Source: Buxus sempervirens (Eukaryota > Streptophyta > Magnoliopsida > Buxales > Buxaceae). From it: a DNA stretch of 64,000 nucleotides. The stretch lies in contig OX387187.1 of assembly GCA_947561395.2 (NCBI GenBank), positions 19,325,829 through 19,389,828 of the forward strand. Direction: 5' to 3'. Below the pieces are notes generated by a model, which was not told where the DNA came from, did not search any database, and saw only the letters and a program-made list of their open reading frames with translations. This document shows positions 11,196 to 22,664 of this stretch, piece after piece (the first letter of the stretch is position 1; each line of letters starts with the position of its first letter). Position numbers and translations under genes: made by a program.

Positions 11196-14100
11196 CTCCC
11201 ATCTTGAAGCAGGGAAAATATGCTTGTTCTTTTCGTACCAATGCCTCTCAACAACCTTCCCAGCATGAGACTGTAGATATAAGAAATAAGTGAAAAAAAA
11301 AGTCGATAAACAGGAAAAGAAAATTACAAAGATGCTCATAAAATAAAACTTCCAACAAATAAAATATATTCTATTCTTTTATTAGTGAATTCATTTTAAT
11401 CCCCATTGAAATTAAAATGAAATTATGTATTCCAATTTTATTTTTTTTTTATAAATTTCTTTAAGATGCATGATATTTTGCTTTTTGGACAAGATAAATT
11501 TGATAAAACTTACTCCAAGACACTTATATAACAATGGTATCAAGTGTATGGCTTGGTTTTCAGTTTCATTTAGGTCAACATTGAACTAGGAATGATGTTC
11601 TTCTTCTAGAAATTTATTTTCAAGATTCACGAAATATGGGTCATATAAAGACTATAATGGGTCAAAATATGAGGAACTGAGATAAATGTAATTAAAAATC
11701 TTGTCAAAATTTTATATGCTCTTATTCAAACAACTGACTTTAATCAAAGAAAGCTGTCAGTTTTCTGCTTTTCCCATGTTACAATTATATCATCCAACAT
11801 AACAGACTTCTAAGAGGTAATTATTAAAAGGCAGAACAGGAGATATACCTCATCTTTCTCGATAGTTGCATCAGCAATTGTTCGCACATCTTCATGGACA
11901 TCAAAGTGGAAAAGCTGTATAGAATAGAGAAAGCAAATATACAGGATAATAAACAGACTGTCAAATTCAATGCATATGCAACTTATAGCAAAAAAGGCTA
12001 ATATATTTACATGAAACATTACAATGGATGAGATAGAAATAAGGGAATTGAACTAGATCACATAGGCTCACTACATTTAAGCAATGGGCACAATTTTTCC
12101 AATTAACCAATTCAAAAAGGATTTCCAATTATATTTAACTTCAGGTGTAAGGAAGCAAAGATCTGCGATATTCTTAATGTAAGGGACCAATCAGTGCAAT
12201 GGAACTTCCATCTTTGTAGAAATTTGTTTGATTGGAAAGTGGAAGAGCTAGGCAACCTATTAAATATGCTTCAAGAAACCAAGTTAGCTCCTGGTGAGGA
12301 TATAATTATGTGGAAATGGGACAGATCTGGTCAGTTTACGGTAAATCAGGCATCTAAGATCATTTGGCACAGTCATGTACCATCCAAGGAGGCTTTTTTC
12401 ATGTGGAATGCATCTCTAGATAAAATATTACAATTGATCATTTAGTTAACCAAGAATGGCGGTTAACCAACAGATGCTCATTGTGTAAGGAAAGGAAGGA
12501 ATCTGCAGATCATATCCTTCTCCACTGTAAAATGGCCAGCAACCCATGGAATTTTATTATTCTTAAGTTTGGGATGCTATGGGTTCAATCCACCTATGCG
12601 TATCACACTCTACTTGCTTGGAAGTGGAGGAAAAACAAAGGAAAGAGGAACCTCATCTGGAACATATGCCCAGCAGCCATTGTGGGTGCTCTGAGGCGAA
12701 AAGAAAAAGCAAGTGAAAAGAAGGGGAATATCGTGAGCAGTGGCGGAACCAGGCTTTGCTTAGGGTTTATTTTTTATTGCCCCCCCTAAATTTTTATTTT
12801 TTAATTAAAAGTATATATGTTTTAATTGAAATTCAGGTTTTGCCCCCCCTAAAATTTCCTGTTTGCCCCTCTATCTCCATGAAATTTCTATATTTCATGT
12901 GTAAGTGTGAATTGAAAATTTTTTTTTGCCCCCTCAGGTTTGAAGTCCTGGTTCCGCCACTGATCGTGAGTCAGAAGGGGAATGTCAGTGCTTCCTGATT
13001 TCTCCAACGTCTCACTAGAGCAATTTCTAAGTTTTAACTCCTTTGATCTTTGAGAAAGGGTTCCTCTTGGATGCCTTTGATTAAGGGAAATTACACAATT
13101 TGTGTACAACCTCTACCTGTGTTCTCTTTTTCTTTTTTAATGAAAACTTTCATTTACCTACTAAAAAAAAACCATTTTCGTCACATACATATGCTTCCTA
13201 CAAGCCTTCAAATATTCAAGAATCCTTGTACAAGTGATTTTCATTCACAAAACACTCCAAAACAGTGATAAAAATGAAGTTTATGGAGAGTCTATGAATA
13301 AAGATGATGATTGATAACTCTGTAAACGATTGCATATATGATGATATTTCTTGCAATTTGCCATTAAAAGGAAAAAGTAAATATCCGCATGTAATATCAG
13401 ATAAAATGGTTGTGGTGCGTTGATTGGGCCCCTTGCTACTAATCTAGATTAACAATTAAAATAAATAGACAAATTTCAAAGGCTTCCATTCGAAAGATGC
13501 AAGCAATATCAGATAAAATGGAGGAATGACATTTACATGGCACATAATATTTTCTTAAAACGAAATAACCTAAGAAATTCCATTTAAACATGAAACAAGG
13601 TTGACATTACCGGTCCACTTTTTCCTCTCGCCTTGTTGATGATTAATTCGTAGAAACTGTGCTGCTGAACTTCCAAGATACATGATATAGAGAAATAAGG
13701 TGGCAATAGTTAACACAAATTCAAATGGCAGAAACATAATCCAAGTAGACAACATCAAATCTACAAGGTCCTTACATGAGGAATAATAAGATCTTCTTTC
13801 ACGTAAAGCAGATTCTCCACTGAGGTTGTTCGGATCTCTCTGAACTCAGGTGCAAGTTGCTGTTGTACAGCTCGAAGAAACTCTCCTATGCTGTCACCTT
13901 TACGTACCTGAATAATGGAAAAGGAACCATAATTAAAACAATAGCAAGCTAAGAGAAAGACTGAATTCAGAAAATTCAATTAAAAAAATATCATCTACTA
14001 GCCTGGAGAACTCGCCTATGACCAGTTCCATCCCAATAGCTATAAGTGATTTCAAGAGGCTCATCTGAGAAAAAATAGATTAATTCATTACAATCTATCT

Positions 14101-15822
14101 TGTAATCTATTATCATAAATTATAAGAGGAACAGAAGTCTGACATACTTCGAACTTGTTCTTGCTCACGAAGCCACTGTTTCCGCAACCTTTCACGCTCA
14201 GCTTGCTCCTCTGCTTCCCTCTCACTGAAAGATTATCCTCGACACCCCTAAGCTAACATATTAAGCCCAATACAAGAGAGAGAACAGTGACACAAACTAG
14301 AAAGAAATGTGTGTACCTGTCTGGCAAAAAACTTGTTTCTACTGTTGGATCCTTGCCAAGTTTCCCAGACCAGTTTGGCCCCTGACTTTCTGCAGGAAGC
14401 AGAAAAGTAAAATCAAATAATTGAAACATAATCAAGATACCCAGAATCAATAGTTGATAATGATGTGTCACAAACAGAATATAAAATCGCATTATTACAC
14501 ATGGTTCTGAAGTAGTTTGATTCAAGCCTAAGTTAAACTCCATAAGGACATCCTTGTTCAGCTAAGCTTGTACAAACAAATCATTTTTATGTTACCCAAG
14601 TAATTAAAAGCACATGACGATGGCATCATCTAACACTGGAATCATAAATCAGGAATTAGTTGATGCTCCACAAACAGGGAAGAAATAAAAATTGGAACCC
14701 AAAGGAAATTAAAAAGAATTTAAAAAAAAAGAAATAAAAAACTAACACTTCATAAAAAAAACAATTCCTTGTAATACTGGCAATTTACAGCAAAAGGCTA
14801 AAATATGAAAAACTATCCATCAAGTTGTGAAAGGCATTTAGATTTCAGGGAGAGCATATATACTCACTGTTTTCTGCGTCCTCCTCTTCACTACCATTCT
14901 CCATATCGTCAACAAAGGACAGGCGGGAATTACCCTTGAACTTCCTCTTTTTCCGTTTTTGTAATTGAAGTTCCTCCTCTCTACAAAAATATATTTAAAG
15001 AAAATGAATACCTAAGAATACAGAATCAAACAACGCAATGAAAAGGTAAAAAAAATACTTAGCCAAAAGAAAAAAAAATCAGTAAAACAACGGCAAGTAA
15101 GTAACTTCACTCACTCTTGTTGCAACTTCTGAAGTTTCTCCTTTTCCTCCTCTTCGATTTTGTTACGTATGTTGACTCTCTTCGGTACACAAATTAGCAA
15201 ATACCAGAAAATTCTCAAGTCAAGCAAATGAAACACGCCTTTTTAAAATCTTAGAAATCGAAAAAATAAATAAGAACAAATTAACCGCGGGTTTATTCCT
15301 CTTTACCTTCTCAACATATTGCTCCCTAGTAACGAGTCCAACGGTTTCCTTTTTAAAAGCAGTCTCAAGAATCTGAGGACAAAAAAAGCATCGAAACCGA
15401 TGAATGAGAATGCTGTTATATCTTTCCATGGTTTAAAACCTCAAAAAAAAAAAAAAAGGAATTTCTGTTTCTTGTTAGGGTTCTCAAACGAGAGATTTCC
15501 AGCACTAAAGCTTGTACACCGCAACAGATACGCTCAATTCGACATGATATGCGACTCTATAGCAGCAACGCTCAATTCGAAGTCATATTAAATCGATAAG
15601 AAAACCCTAGATTTATGAAAACGAAAGATCGTTCGTGATCAGGAAATCTACCTCGGATGTGCCGGAGCCAAACTGGAGGAGACCGGTCTGGCCTTCGGAA
15701 GATGCGGACTTGTTCTTGAGCTCTTGTATCTTCCTCCTCTCGACTTCTCTCTGCTTCTCAAGCCTTCGTATCCTCACGGCGTCTTGGGCCGTGCCCACGT
15801 ACCCGTCTCCCATTCCCGCCAT
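11196..15822 (-). CDS. XCT: XAP5/FAM50 family protein, XAP5 CIRCADIAN TIMEKEEPER (terminal exon not seen)
   Basis: Nuclear protein of the XAP5 family; in Arabidopsis XCT affects clock period, light responses and pre-mRNA splicing. Eleven exons on the minus strand join in phase: 15,822-15,652; 15,372-15,307; 15,179-15,115; 14,980-14,868; 14,389-14,317; 14,224-14,148; 14,064-14,003; 13,907-13,776; 13,664-13,611; 11,914-11,849; 11,270-11,196. They encode 318 residues. Start [20 protein letters not shown] is the family N-terminus. A charged coiled-coil region with a basic KRKKRKFKG signal lies at about residues 80-120; the conserved XAP5 domain includes [65 protein letters not shown] and [16 protein letters not shown]. 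The family then ends with about 16 residues like IYDPTKKWERYTIHGD, which I could not find before 11,196. The exon is either further left beyond a transposon-swollen intron or lost. The intron after exon 7 uses a GC donor. Confidence 0.93.
12140..13171 (+). mobile_element. LINE 3' fragment inside XCT intron 9
   Basis: Lies in the 1.7-kb intron between XCT exons 9 and 10, antisense to the gene. Translation shows the plant LINE zinc-binding reverse transcriptase module: [39 protein letters not shown], then [18 protein letters not shown] (CxxC...HxxxxC). It ends with a 3' region and an A-run (13,163-13,171). A stop near 12,445 and a frame change after it show decay. It is interrupted by a hAT-type MITE at 12,738-12,962. 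The 5' boundary is approximate. Confidence 0.85.
12738..12962. mobile_element. hAT-type MITE (225 bp) with 16-bp TIRs and 8-bp TSD
   Basis: Begins CAGTGGCGGAACCAGG and ends with its exact reverse complement CCTGGTTCCGCCACTG, a perfect 16-bp terminal inverted repeat. It is flanked by ATCGTGAG at 12,730-12,737 and again at 12,963-12,970, a perfect 8-bp target duplication typical of hAT elements. The interior is AT-rich with two GCCCCCCCTAAA-type blocks and no coding capacity. Perfect ends and TSD suggest a fairly recent insertion. It sits in the LINE fragment within XCT intron 9. Confidence 0.96.
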
Positions 15823-16040
15823 GTTTCCCTGCAACCAACCCTCTCTCCCTCTCTCTCTCTCGACCCCCCTGAAAGTGAATCCCTCTCTCCTCCTGTTGTT
15901 TCTTCTTATAGCAGACAACAGAAGTCTCGTGCCTCATTAGGGCCCAATTAGGCCTCTTTTTGGGCTGAAACACTCAAAAGCCTAGATCGGCCCCTGAAAT
16001 AATATTACAAGCCCGACTAAAGCCCAAACTTGTTTTTGGT
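15823..16040 (-). promoter_or_regulatory. XCT 5' UTR and proximal promoter
   Basis: Upstream of the XCT start codon, read on the minus strand, lies a purine-rich GA leader (complement of the CTCTCTC run at 15,841-15,864). Several GCCCA/TGGGC site II-type elements follow (15,941-15,946, 15,961-15,966, 16,021-16,025). Such elements are common in plant housekeeping promoters. A telo-box-like AAACCCTA occurs inside intron 1 (about 15,602-15,609, forward strand). Assignment is by motif and position only. Confidence 0.5.
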
Positions 16041-16532
16041 AGTTATGGCCATAATATATATATATATATGAACTACCTTAAGTATTTTTCATTTTCACAT
16101 ACCTAAAATATCCTTCCGTGTACCTAAAATATATTTATGTATAATCTTTAATATCATATATTTATCTACTTAAAAAAAATTTAGTAAAAAAATGAAAGTA
16201 AATTACTAATAGTTATATCTTTATTGTTATCTTTTAAATTATATTTTATCTACTAAAAAGAATTTTAATAAAAGATATAAAAATAAATTATACGTTACTT
16301 CTCTAACACTTATCTAATTAAAAAATTATCCAATATATCCATCAATCAAAACAAGACATATCTAGAATATCTACATATATCCCTAAAGTTCCTTGTGCTT
16401 TTTAATTTTACTGGTTCCACTATAATCAAACGAAAAACAAGACAAAAGAAAATTTTAATAATTTAAAATTCATAGGTGTGTAGACTTCTCCTCCAATACT
16501 CATAAAAAAGATTTGTATACATCCCAAAAGTG

Positions 16533-16563
<31 letters not shown>

Positions 16564-16831
16564 TACATATATATACTGCTACTATAAGCACGAACGTTTT
16601 TCCTTTTCACATACCAAAAATGTTCGTAGTCTTTAATTTCACATATTTATCTACTTAAAAAAACTTTATTAAAAGAATAAAAGTAAATTACTTATTTATA
16701 TTAAATAATGGTTTAATATATTGTATTATATTATACATGTATATCGTTAACTGATGTTAAAACATTAAAACTAGATATACATGGATAAAATGTTAAAATA
16801 GAACAAAAGGTAAAATTAGATAATAGTTAAC
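16041..16831. repeat. AT-rich intergenic repeat with recurring GAAC(TACC/G) modules
   Basis: No gene seen. A module of the form (TA)n-CATGAACTACCTTAAGT followed by a run and TTCACATACCTAAAATAT appears at about 16,050. Variants occur at about 16,570-16,630, 18,165-18,245 and 19,195-19,260, the last two preceded by TCTATATCTATACTA. The TCTATA...TATTAAAAGC form resembles plant Helitron 5' ends, but no 3' hairpin plus CTRR end was confirmed, so the class is open. Confidence 0.45.
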
Positions 16832-16834
16832 TAA

Positions 16835-17799
16835 GGTTGCATTTGGCATTGCTTTTAGCTTTTATTTTTTTGCTTACTGAAGAAAAATAATGCTTTTTAA
16901 AGCAATAAGTATTTTTGGCTAGTGTTTTCTTTTGCTTATTGCTTCTAATATTAACAACCAACCACACCACCCACTTTCACCTACAACCACCTCCACCCAC
17001 CACCTACCACCATCCACTCTCACTTCTCACTATGGACACAACCATCCACCACCATCACCACAATAACCACCCATCACTCGCCACCACTACCACCATCCCC
17101 CACTAAATATCACCATCACCATCATCCCCCAAAATTACAACTACTAACAACATTCCCACCACCAACGCCCATCCACTCACCCACTACCACACCACCCCCA
17201 CACCCACTAGAAACACCATCCCCACCACCACTCATGCACCCAATACCACCACCATCCTCCAATACTAGCACCACCACCAACGCTACCCATCCACCCATCC
17301 ACCCATTCACCCACCACCACAACCCCACCCATCACCATCCACCAAGACCACCACCATTTCCACCCATCAATACCACCGCCACCCTCCCACCCACTTACCC
17401 ACCACTACTACTACTACCATCATCACCATTCATCCATTCACCCACCACAACACCCTACTCACCAATACTACCACCATCATCACCATGACCACTACCCACC
17501 ACTCGAATCATGCTTACCACCACCAACCACTAGTACCATCCACCACCACCACTAATTCCATCCACCATCCAACACCCCTCACCCCCCACCACTACTCACT
17601 CTTATTATGATAGTGATAATATTAGTAAAGTAATTTTTATTTTTTAATGTTACCAAACATGTTTTTTTTGCTTTTTTGTAACAAAGCAAATGCGCCAAAT
17701 AGTTTTGCTTCATCAAAAGATCTTCATACAAGTAAAAGCAATCTAATTGCTATTATTACTTTTTGAAGTAATTTTTGAGAAGCAATACCAAACGCAGCC
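16835..17799. mobile_element. PIF/Harbinger-like non-autonomous element (965 bp)
   Basis: The left end GGTTGCATTTGGCATTGCTT and the reverse complement of the right end, GGCTGCGTTTGGTATTGCTT, form an imperfect terminal inverted repeat of about 24 bp. Both flanks are TAA (16,832-16,834 and 17,800-17,802), matching the 3-bp TWA target duplication of PIF/Harbinger elements. Subterminal sequence is AT-rich. The centre is a C/A-only-like minisatellite (16,958-17,590). No transposase is present, so it would depend on a partner in trans. Confidence 0.75.
16958..17590. repeat. G-depleted CCA/CCAC minisatellite core
   Basis: About 630 bp made mostly of ACC, CCA and CCACCC units with hardly any G on the plus strand. 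The minus strand is (GGT)n/(GTGG)n and rich in GG runs. Long open readings here (Thr/His/Pro-rich on plus, Gly/Val/Trp-rich on minus) are by-products of composition, not genes. Confidence 0.9.
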
Positions 17800-17802
17800 T
17801 AA

Positions 17803-19640
17803 TATAACTCTATTATTTCATTAAAAGTGGAGAATAAAAAATATAAAAGAACTTTAATTGATATATATTACATGTATATACTTAATTAATGTTAAAACGT
17901 TAAAATAGGATATACATGTATATCTTTAACTAATGTTAAAAACATTAAAATAGTACAAAAGGATAAATTAGATAATAGTTAACTAATTTAAGTCTATTAT
18001 TTTATTAGGCATAAAAAATAAAAATATAAAAGAGTTTTAACTAATATATATCACATTATTAACAAATTATGCATGGATACTTTCAATAAAATGCTAGACC
18101 TATCATTTGGTTATTATTGCTTTGTATTATATCATATGAAATAATGATTTAATATATATCTATATCTATATCTATACTATTTTTTAAAGCATGAACTACC
18201 TAAGTGTTTTTTTTTCTTTTTTTTCACATTCCTAAAATATCCTCTTCTAGACTTTTTAATTTCAAAAGTACTAAATCTTTGTTGGGCGTGTATGATTCTT
18301 CTCCAACACTTATCTAATTTTTAAAAGAATGCTAATTAACTGATGATAAAAATACTTATAGATAAGCATACCTAATCATGTTGCCATAAGATACATATCT
18401 AACTAAAAGAATTTTAATATTTTGAATTACTAAATGCAGATAAGCATCTTCAATTATGTAGCAATGAGACATAATAATTGTTTAAGATAGATTTATTTTT
18501 TATAAATAAAAATTCTTCACTATTAAGTCTGCTACATTTGTTTTCTTTAATAATTCAATTGTAATAATTATTTAAGATAAATTACTAATGAAAGAATAAC
18601 TTTAATGAACCAAATTTTTATAAATCATTTAAGATACATTAATTTTACTAATTAATAATTAGTCATTACTGTGTCCGACAATATTTTCATATAATACTTG
18701 ATGACATAAATTTGTTTTTAATATATTTAATTTTGTTGATTTAATTTATACGAGTAAACTTAATTAGTTTGTGCACTAATCCCATAAAAAATTTTAAGGC
18801 AAAAAAACATAAAAAATTATTTAAGATAAATTATTAATAAAAATAATTTTAGTTATTCATATCAATTAATATTATTAATTAAACATACATGCAGATAAGC
18901 ATATCCAATAATGGAGTAATGATACACTTAATAACTATATTTGGGATAAATTTGTTTTTAATAATTAAAAATTAATCATTATTGAATCCACTATATTTTA
19001 TTTTTAAATAATCAAATATTAATTATTTAAGATAAAATATTAATAAAAAATAATTTTAGTGAAGCACCTTTTTTGAATTATTTAAGATAAATTCATTTAA
19101 TAATTAATTATTATTGAGTACACTATCCTTATAAAGATATTTTTTAAGGCATTATTAGAAAAAAAAACGTACATAACGATCCTTTAGGAAAAATCTATAT
19201 CTATACTACTATTAAAAGCAAGAACTGCCTTAGGTGATTTTGACTTTCACAGACCTTATTAGAAATCATACACTATCCTTATTATTTTTAATTTTTTTTT
19301 TATTTCATGTGTGTAGTCCTACAAGGCTTCATGCTATCTTGCCGATCCAATGAAATTAGAAATCACTTGGGCTGATTAACCCACTTCATTTTTTTTTTTT
19401 AATTTCTTGGTGTCTTAGGTGGCGTTTCACATCTTCAATTTTTTAATTTCATCCGTAAAGTTCTACAAGGCTTCCTTATTTGATTTTTTTGGATGATAAG
19501 AACCTTAGCTGATAGAATTTAGTGCTTTATTTTCTGTAATATCTGAAATTAGAATTGTCTTCTTTTTTCAATTCTACTATTTGTGGATATGTATATGTGA
19601 TTTTTTTATATAAACAAAATCATAAAAGCAAAAATCATTG
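17803..19640. repeat. Degenerate AT-rich repeat array (TTATTTAAGATAAATT units)
   Basis: No gene seen. The motif TTATTTAAGATAAATT, often followed by ATTAATAAAAATAATTTTAG or by ATTATTGAGTCCACTAT, recurs at about 18,480, 18,560, 18,628, 18,810, 18,935, 19,020 and 19,077 at irregular spacing. This looks like a decayed family of related AT-rich units rather than a clean tandem array. Confidence 0.6.
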
Positions 19641-19649
19641 CATTTATTA

Positions 19650-20046
19650 GGCTCCTTGAAGACGCCTATGATTTTATGGAGATGTCCATGGAACCCAATT
19701 TGACCATTCTATGAAACCTGCTTGGTGCCTTTAGAGTTCATAATAATGTCAAGTTATGAGAATCTGTTCTAAAGAAGATTGAATCATATTGTGGGAATAG
19801 TGGTAGAACTCGGGTGCTTTAGTCTAATAACCATGCGAATGAAAGATGGTGGAATAAAGTCTTTCATATTGGGCATCAAATGAAAGGAAGGAGAAAACAC
19901 AAGGAATGCTCCATGGACTAAGTTGGATTGAAGTTAAAGGTTTGATCCATGAATTTGTTGGAGATAAAAGGAAAAAAAAAGAAAAAAATTCCCAGACCAT
20001 GGAAGTGTAAATGTCTCTGGATGGATTGAGGAAGTCTATCATTGTA
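19650..20046 (+). pseudogene. PPR protein pseudogene fragment (E/E+ C-terminal region)
   Basis: Translation pieces match the end of PLS-class pentatricopeptide repeat proteins, which edit or process organelle RNA: EDAYDFMEMSMEPNLTILWN, LLGAFRVHNNVKL, the GNSGR...LSNNHANERWWNKV block, and SWIEVKGLIHEFVGDK with METMEV and LDGLRKSI. These correspond to the E and E+ motifs (family pattern PNxxxWGALLGAC, NIYA, SWIEV...H.F). At least three in-frame stops or frame changes occur, and nothing of the upstream repeat array is visible, so it is a truncated pseudogene. An LTR end abuts it at 20,099. Confidence 0.75.
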
Positions 20047-20098
20047 ACAAGTGCAAAGGAGATTGCACCCTACAATTAATTAGGCTTGGGAAAACCTT

Positions 20099-20640
20099 TG
20101 TAACACCCTGGATCCAGGTTTATTTAACAACTCATAAACTTAAACCCTGAATGTTAACTTGTGGCTCAAAATAAAACTAAACCAGACAATAATAAGATTT
20201 CATTGTATTTATAATTAGAGTGTGGAAATAAAGAATGAGAGACCACAACAAAAACGTGGCTTAAGACAACCAAAATATCCAATCATAACTATTGTCCAAT
20301 AAAAATTCTCCAAATAATAAATGTCTGGTAAAGGTCAACTAAAATAATAATCTCAACTACAACCCATAATCAAAAGTTTATAAGTCCTAACTCAAATAAA
20401 AATAGAATCTCCCTAAATAAAATAAATGTTAATCTTTCTAAACCTACATTGTAAATAAAAATCCTCCTCTTTGTAATCAGACTAATCCCCTTCGAGTCAA
20501 GTCCCGCAACGTTCTCTCCTGAAGTATCTGAAAACAAAACCGATAAAACAATCTGAGATATAAAATCTCAGATTGTACCCATGCGGAAAAATAAATTTTA
20601 CATCGTTCTAAATATACAACCGAATCATGATTTACCAAGT
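20099..20640 (-). mobile_element. LTR 3'-end module, minus orientation (fossil)
   Basis: Starts TGTAACACCC, the complement of an LTR end GGGTGTTACA. Read on the minus strand it has the same layout as the LTR ends at 27,225 and 37,572: TTTTGTTTTCAGAT (20,527-20,540), then a short GC-richer block, then an AT-rich stretch to the terminus. It is probably a long-LTR gypsy-type family (Tekay-like layout, tentative). The inner boundary is not defined. Confidence 0.5.
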
Positions 20641-21446
20641 TAGTGTTGTTCCTTCATATGCCAAATGGAAAAAATTGTTACAGAACAATGGATTTAGATT
20701 CGACAATTGGGTAGGCACTTCAAATCACAGAAATATTATCTCAATGAAATTTCCTTTTTGTGTTTTTTTTCCTAAATTACAAGTACTACTGATTTTATCA
20801 GACATTAAACAAATCTAATTTACAAAAAACACTCAATCCACTTCTCATCCAATTATCATTATTTTCCAACAAATCTCATGCCCATAGTTGCTTAGGCACA
20901 TAAATTATGAAAAGCTATCTATGATGTTGTTTGAACTCCATATATGACTTTCTTTTCAATAGATGAGGACTTTGAACGTTCAGAGGAAAGTTGGCTCCAC
21001 CAAATGCATACTCTTGAGGGTAAAATTATATATCTTGTATGACTCTTTGGATATTATTTTAATAGTTTTTCCAAAATCAAAATCATACAAAATTCAATTG
21101 GGATCTAAATCATGATATATAAATGCAATGTTACAATAATAATATAGGGCATAGTAGTTGATGTGAAGTATTCTTTTTAATTATTTTTTCTCTTTTTATC
21201 TTCTACCATAAACCAAATGCCATTCTTTATGTGGTTTACAGTTTATCAGGGATCATTCTGGGCATCATCATGAAAACTCTATAGAGGTGTAGGATCCCTA
21301 TTTTTCAGAAAGGGTTCTACATTAAGTTCATTCTTGTTTCAATCTCTACAATAGCTTAAAAATACGTTTTTAGCAGCTCAGAAATATTATCACAAGGTCT
21401 GTAATTTACATGTCTTTTTTAGTTACCAAATTCTCTTTCTCAGAGT

Positions 21447-22642
21447 ATGTATTGAGGATTCAACACAAACTATATAGAAATATCTAGAATATTCTTTTTG
21501 AATCTTTTAGAGATGTTCTAAGAATCTTCTAGAAATCTCTTACTCTAGTGATTTTCTAGAGGTGTTTTAAAGATCTTTTAGAGAACTAGATTTTCTAGAA
21601 ATCAAGATCTTTTAGAGAATTCTTCCATCTCCTTAGGTCCTCTATAAATAGGGAAAAGCCCACTAATGCATAAAACTTAAGAGAAGTAACTCAAGTGAGA
21701 GATATCTCAAGAGAGCCAACTCAAGTGAGTGACTCAAGTAAGAGACTAGTGTGAGTGCACGGTTCAGAGTCCCTTTGTGAGAATGTCAAGTGAGTGCTTT
21801 GAAAAAAAGTGGTGAATACATTATTGTGTACAAGTGTTTTTATAATAAGAGTTCATTTGTATGCAATTTCTCTCTTCGTGAAGCTCAACAACATGGTACC
21901 AGAGCTTGGCGGTCAGGGACTGTATTCGGAGGTGTTGTTAGGAAGGAGATTCTGTTGAGGTACAATCTGGGACTATGAATCTTGTTGGTTTGGGACCACA
22001 TATTTGCGAAGTTTTTTAAGGAGGTTACATTAAGTTGCAATGGTGGATCTTCAATTCATGGGAGTAATAGAGAAGCTCAACAACACAAATTATAGCACAT
22101 GGCAAACGTGCATGGAGTCCTATTTACAAGGCAAGACTTGTGGGAGATTGTTGGTGGTAGCGACACTATACCACCTCCTGCGGAGAATGTGGAAGGACTT
22201 CGGAAATGGCGAATTAAAGCCAGGAAAGCTATGTTTGCCATTAAGACACAATTGAGAAGGAAATGTTGGAGCATATTAGACATGCTACGACACCAAAGGA
22301 GGCTTGGGATGTATTTGCAACATGTTTCTCAAGGAAAAATGACACGAGGCTTCAATTCCTTGAAAGTGAATTAATGTCGACAACACATAGAGACTTCATA
22401 ATCAACCAATATTTTAATAAGGTAAAGCCTATTTGTCGCGAAATTTTTGAACTAGATCCTTCTACCAAAATAAATGAACAGCGTATGAGAAGTATCATTA
22501 TCCATGGGTTGAGACCCGAGTATGTGGGATTCATTACAACAGTACAGGGATGGCCAACTCGACTAACTCTTGAGGAGTTAGAAAATTTATTGGCCCACTG
22601 AGAAGCTTTGGCCAAGTAGTTGGTTAGGGTCTGTATACACAA
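21447..22642 (+). mobile_element. Ty1/copia retrotransposon, 5' LTR plus gag (fossil, 3' part missing)
   Basis: A putative 5' LTR (about 21,447-21,893, TATA-like CTATAAATAG at about 21,641) is followed by TGGTACCAGAGC (21,894-21,905), a close match to the initiator-Met tRNA primer site used by plant copia elements. From 22,040 the reading MVDLQFMGVIEKLNNTNYST and then KEAWDVFATCFSRKNDTRLQ, LRPEYVGFITTVQGWPTRL is copia gag (UBN2-type). Protease, integrase, RT and the 3' LTR are absent. It is broken, with few breaks in the surviving part. Confidence 0.85.
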
Positions 22643-22664
22643 ATTTTGCCTTTGAAATCAAACG

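Noticed and set aside
15613-15940. Longer N-terminal extension of XCT starting upstream of 15,822
   Set aside because: The extension is an Arg/Glu-rich translation of the GA leader; [10 protein letters not shown] is the family start.
16915-17490. Long open readings (His/Thr/Pro-rich on plus, Gly/Val/Trp-rich on minus) as possible proteins
   Set aside because: They follow from the CCA-type minisatellite composition; no start context, homology or splice structure supports them.
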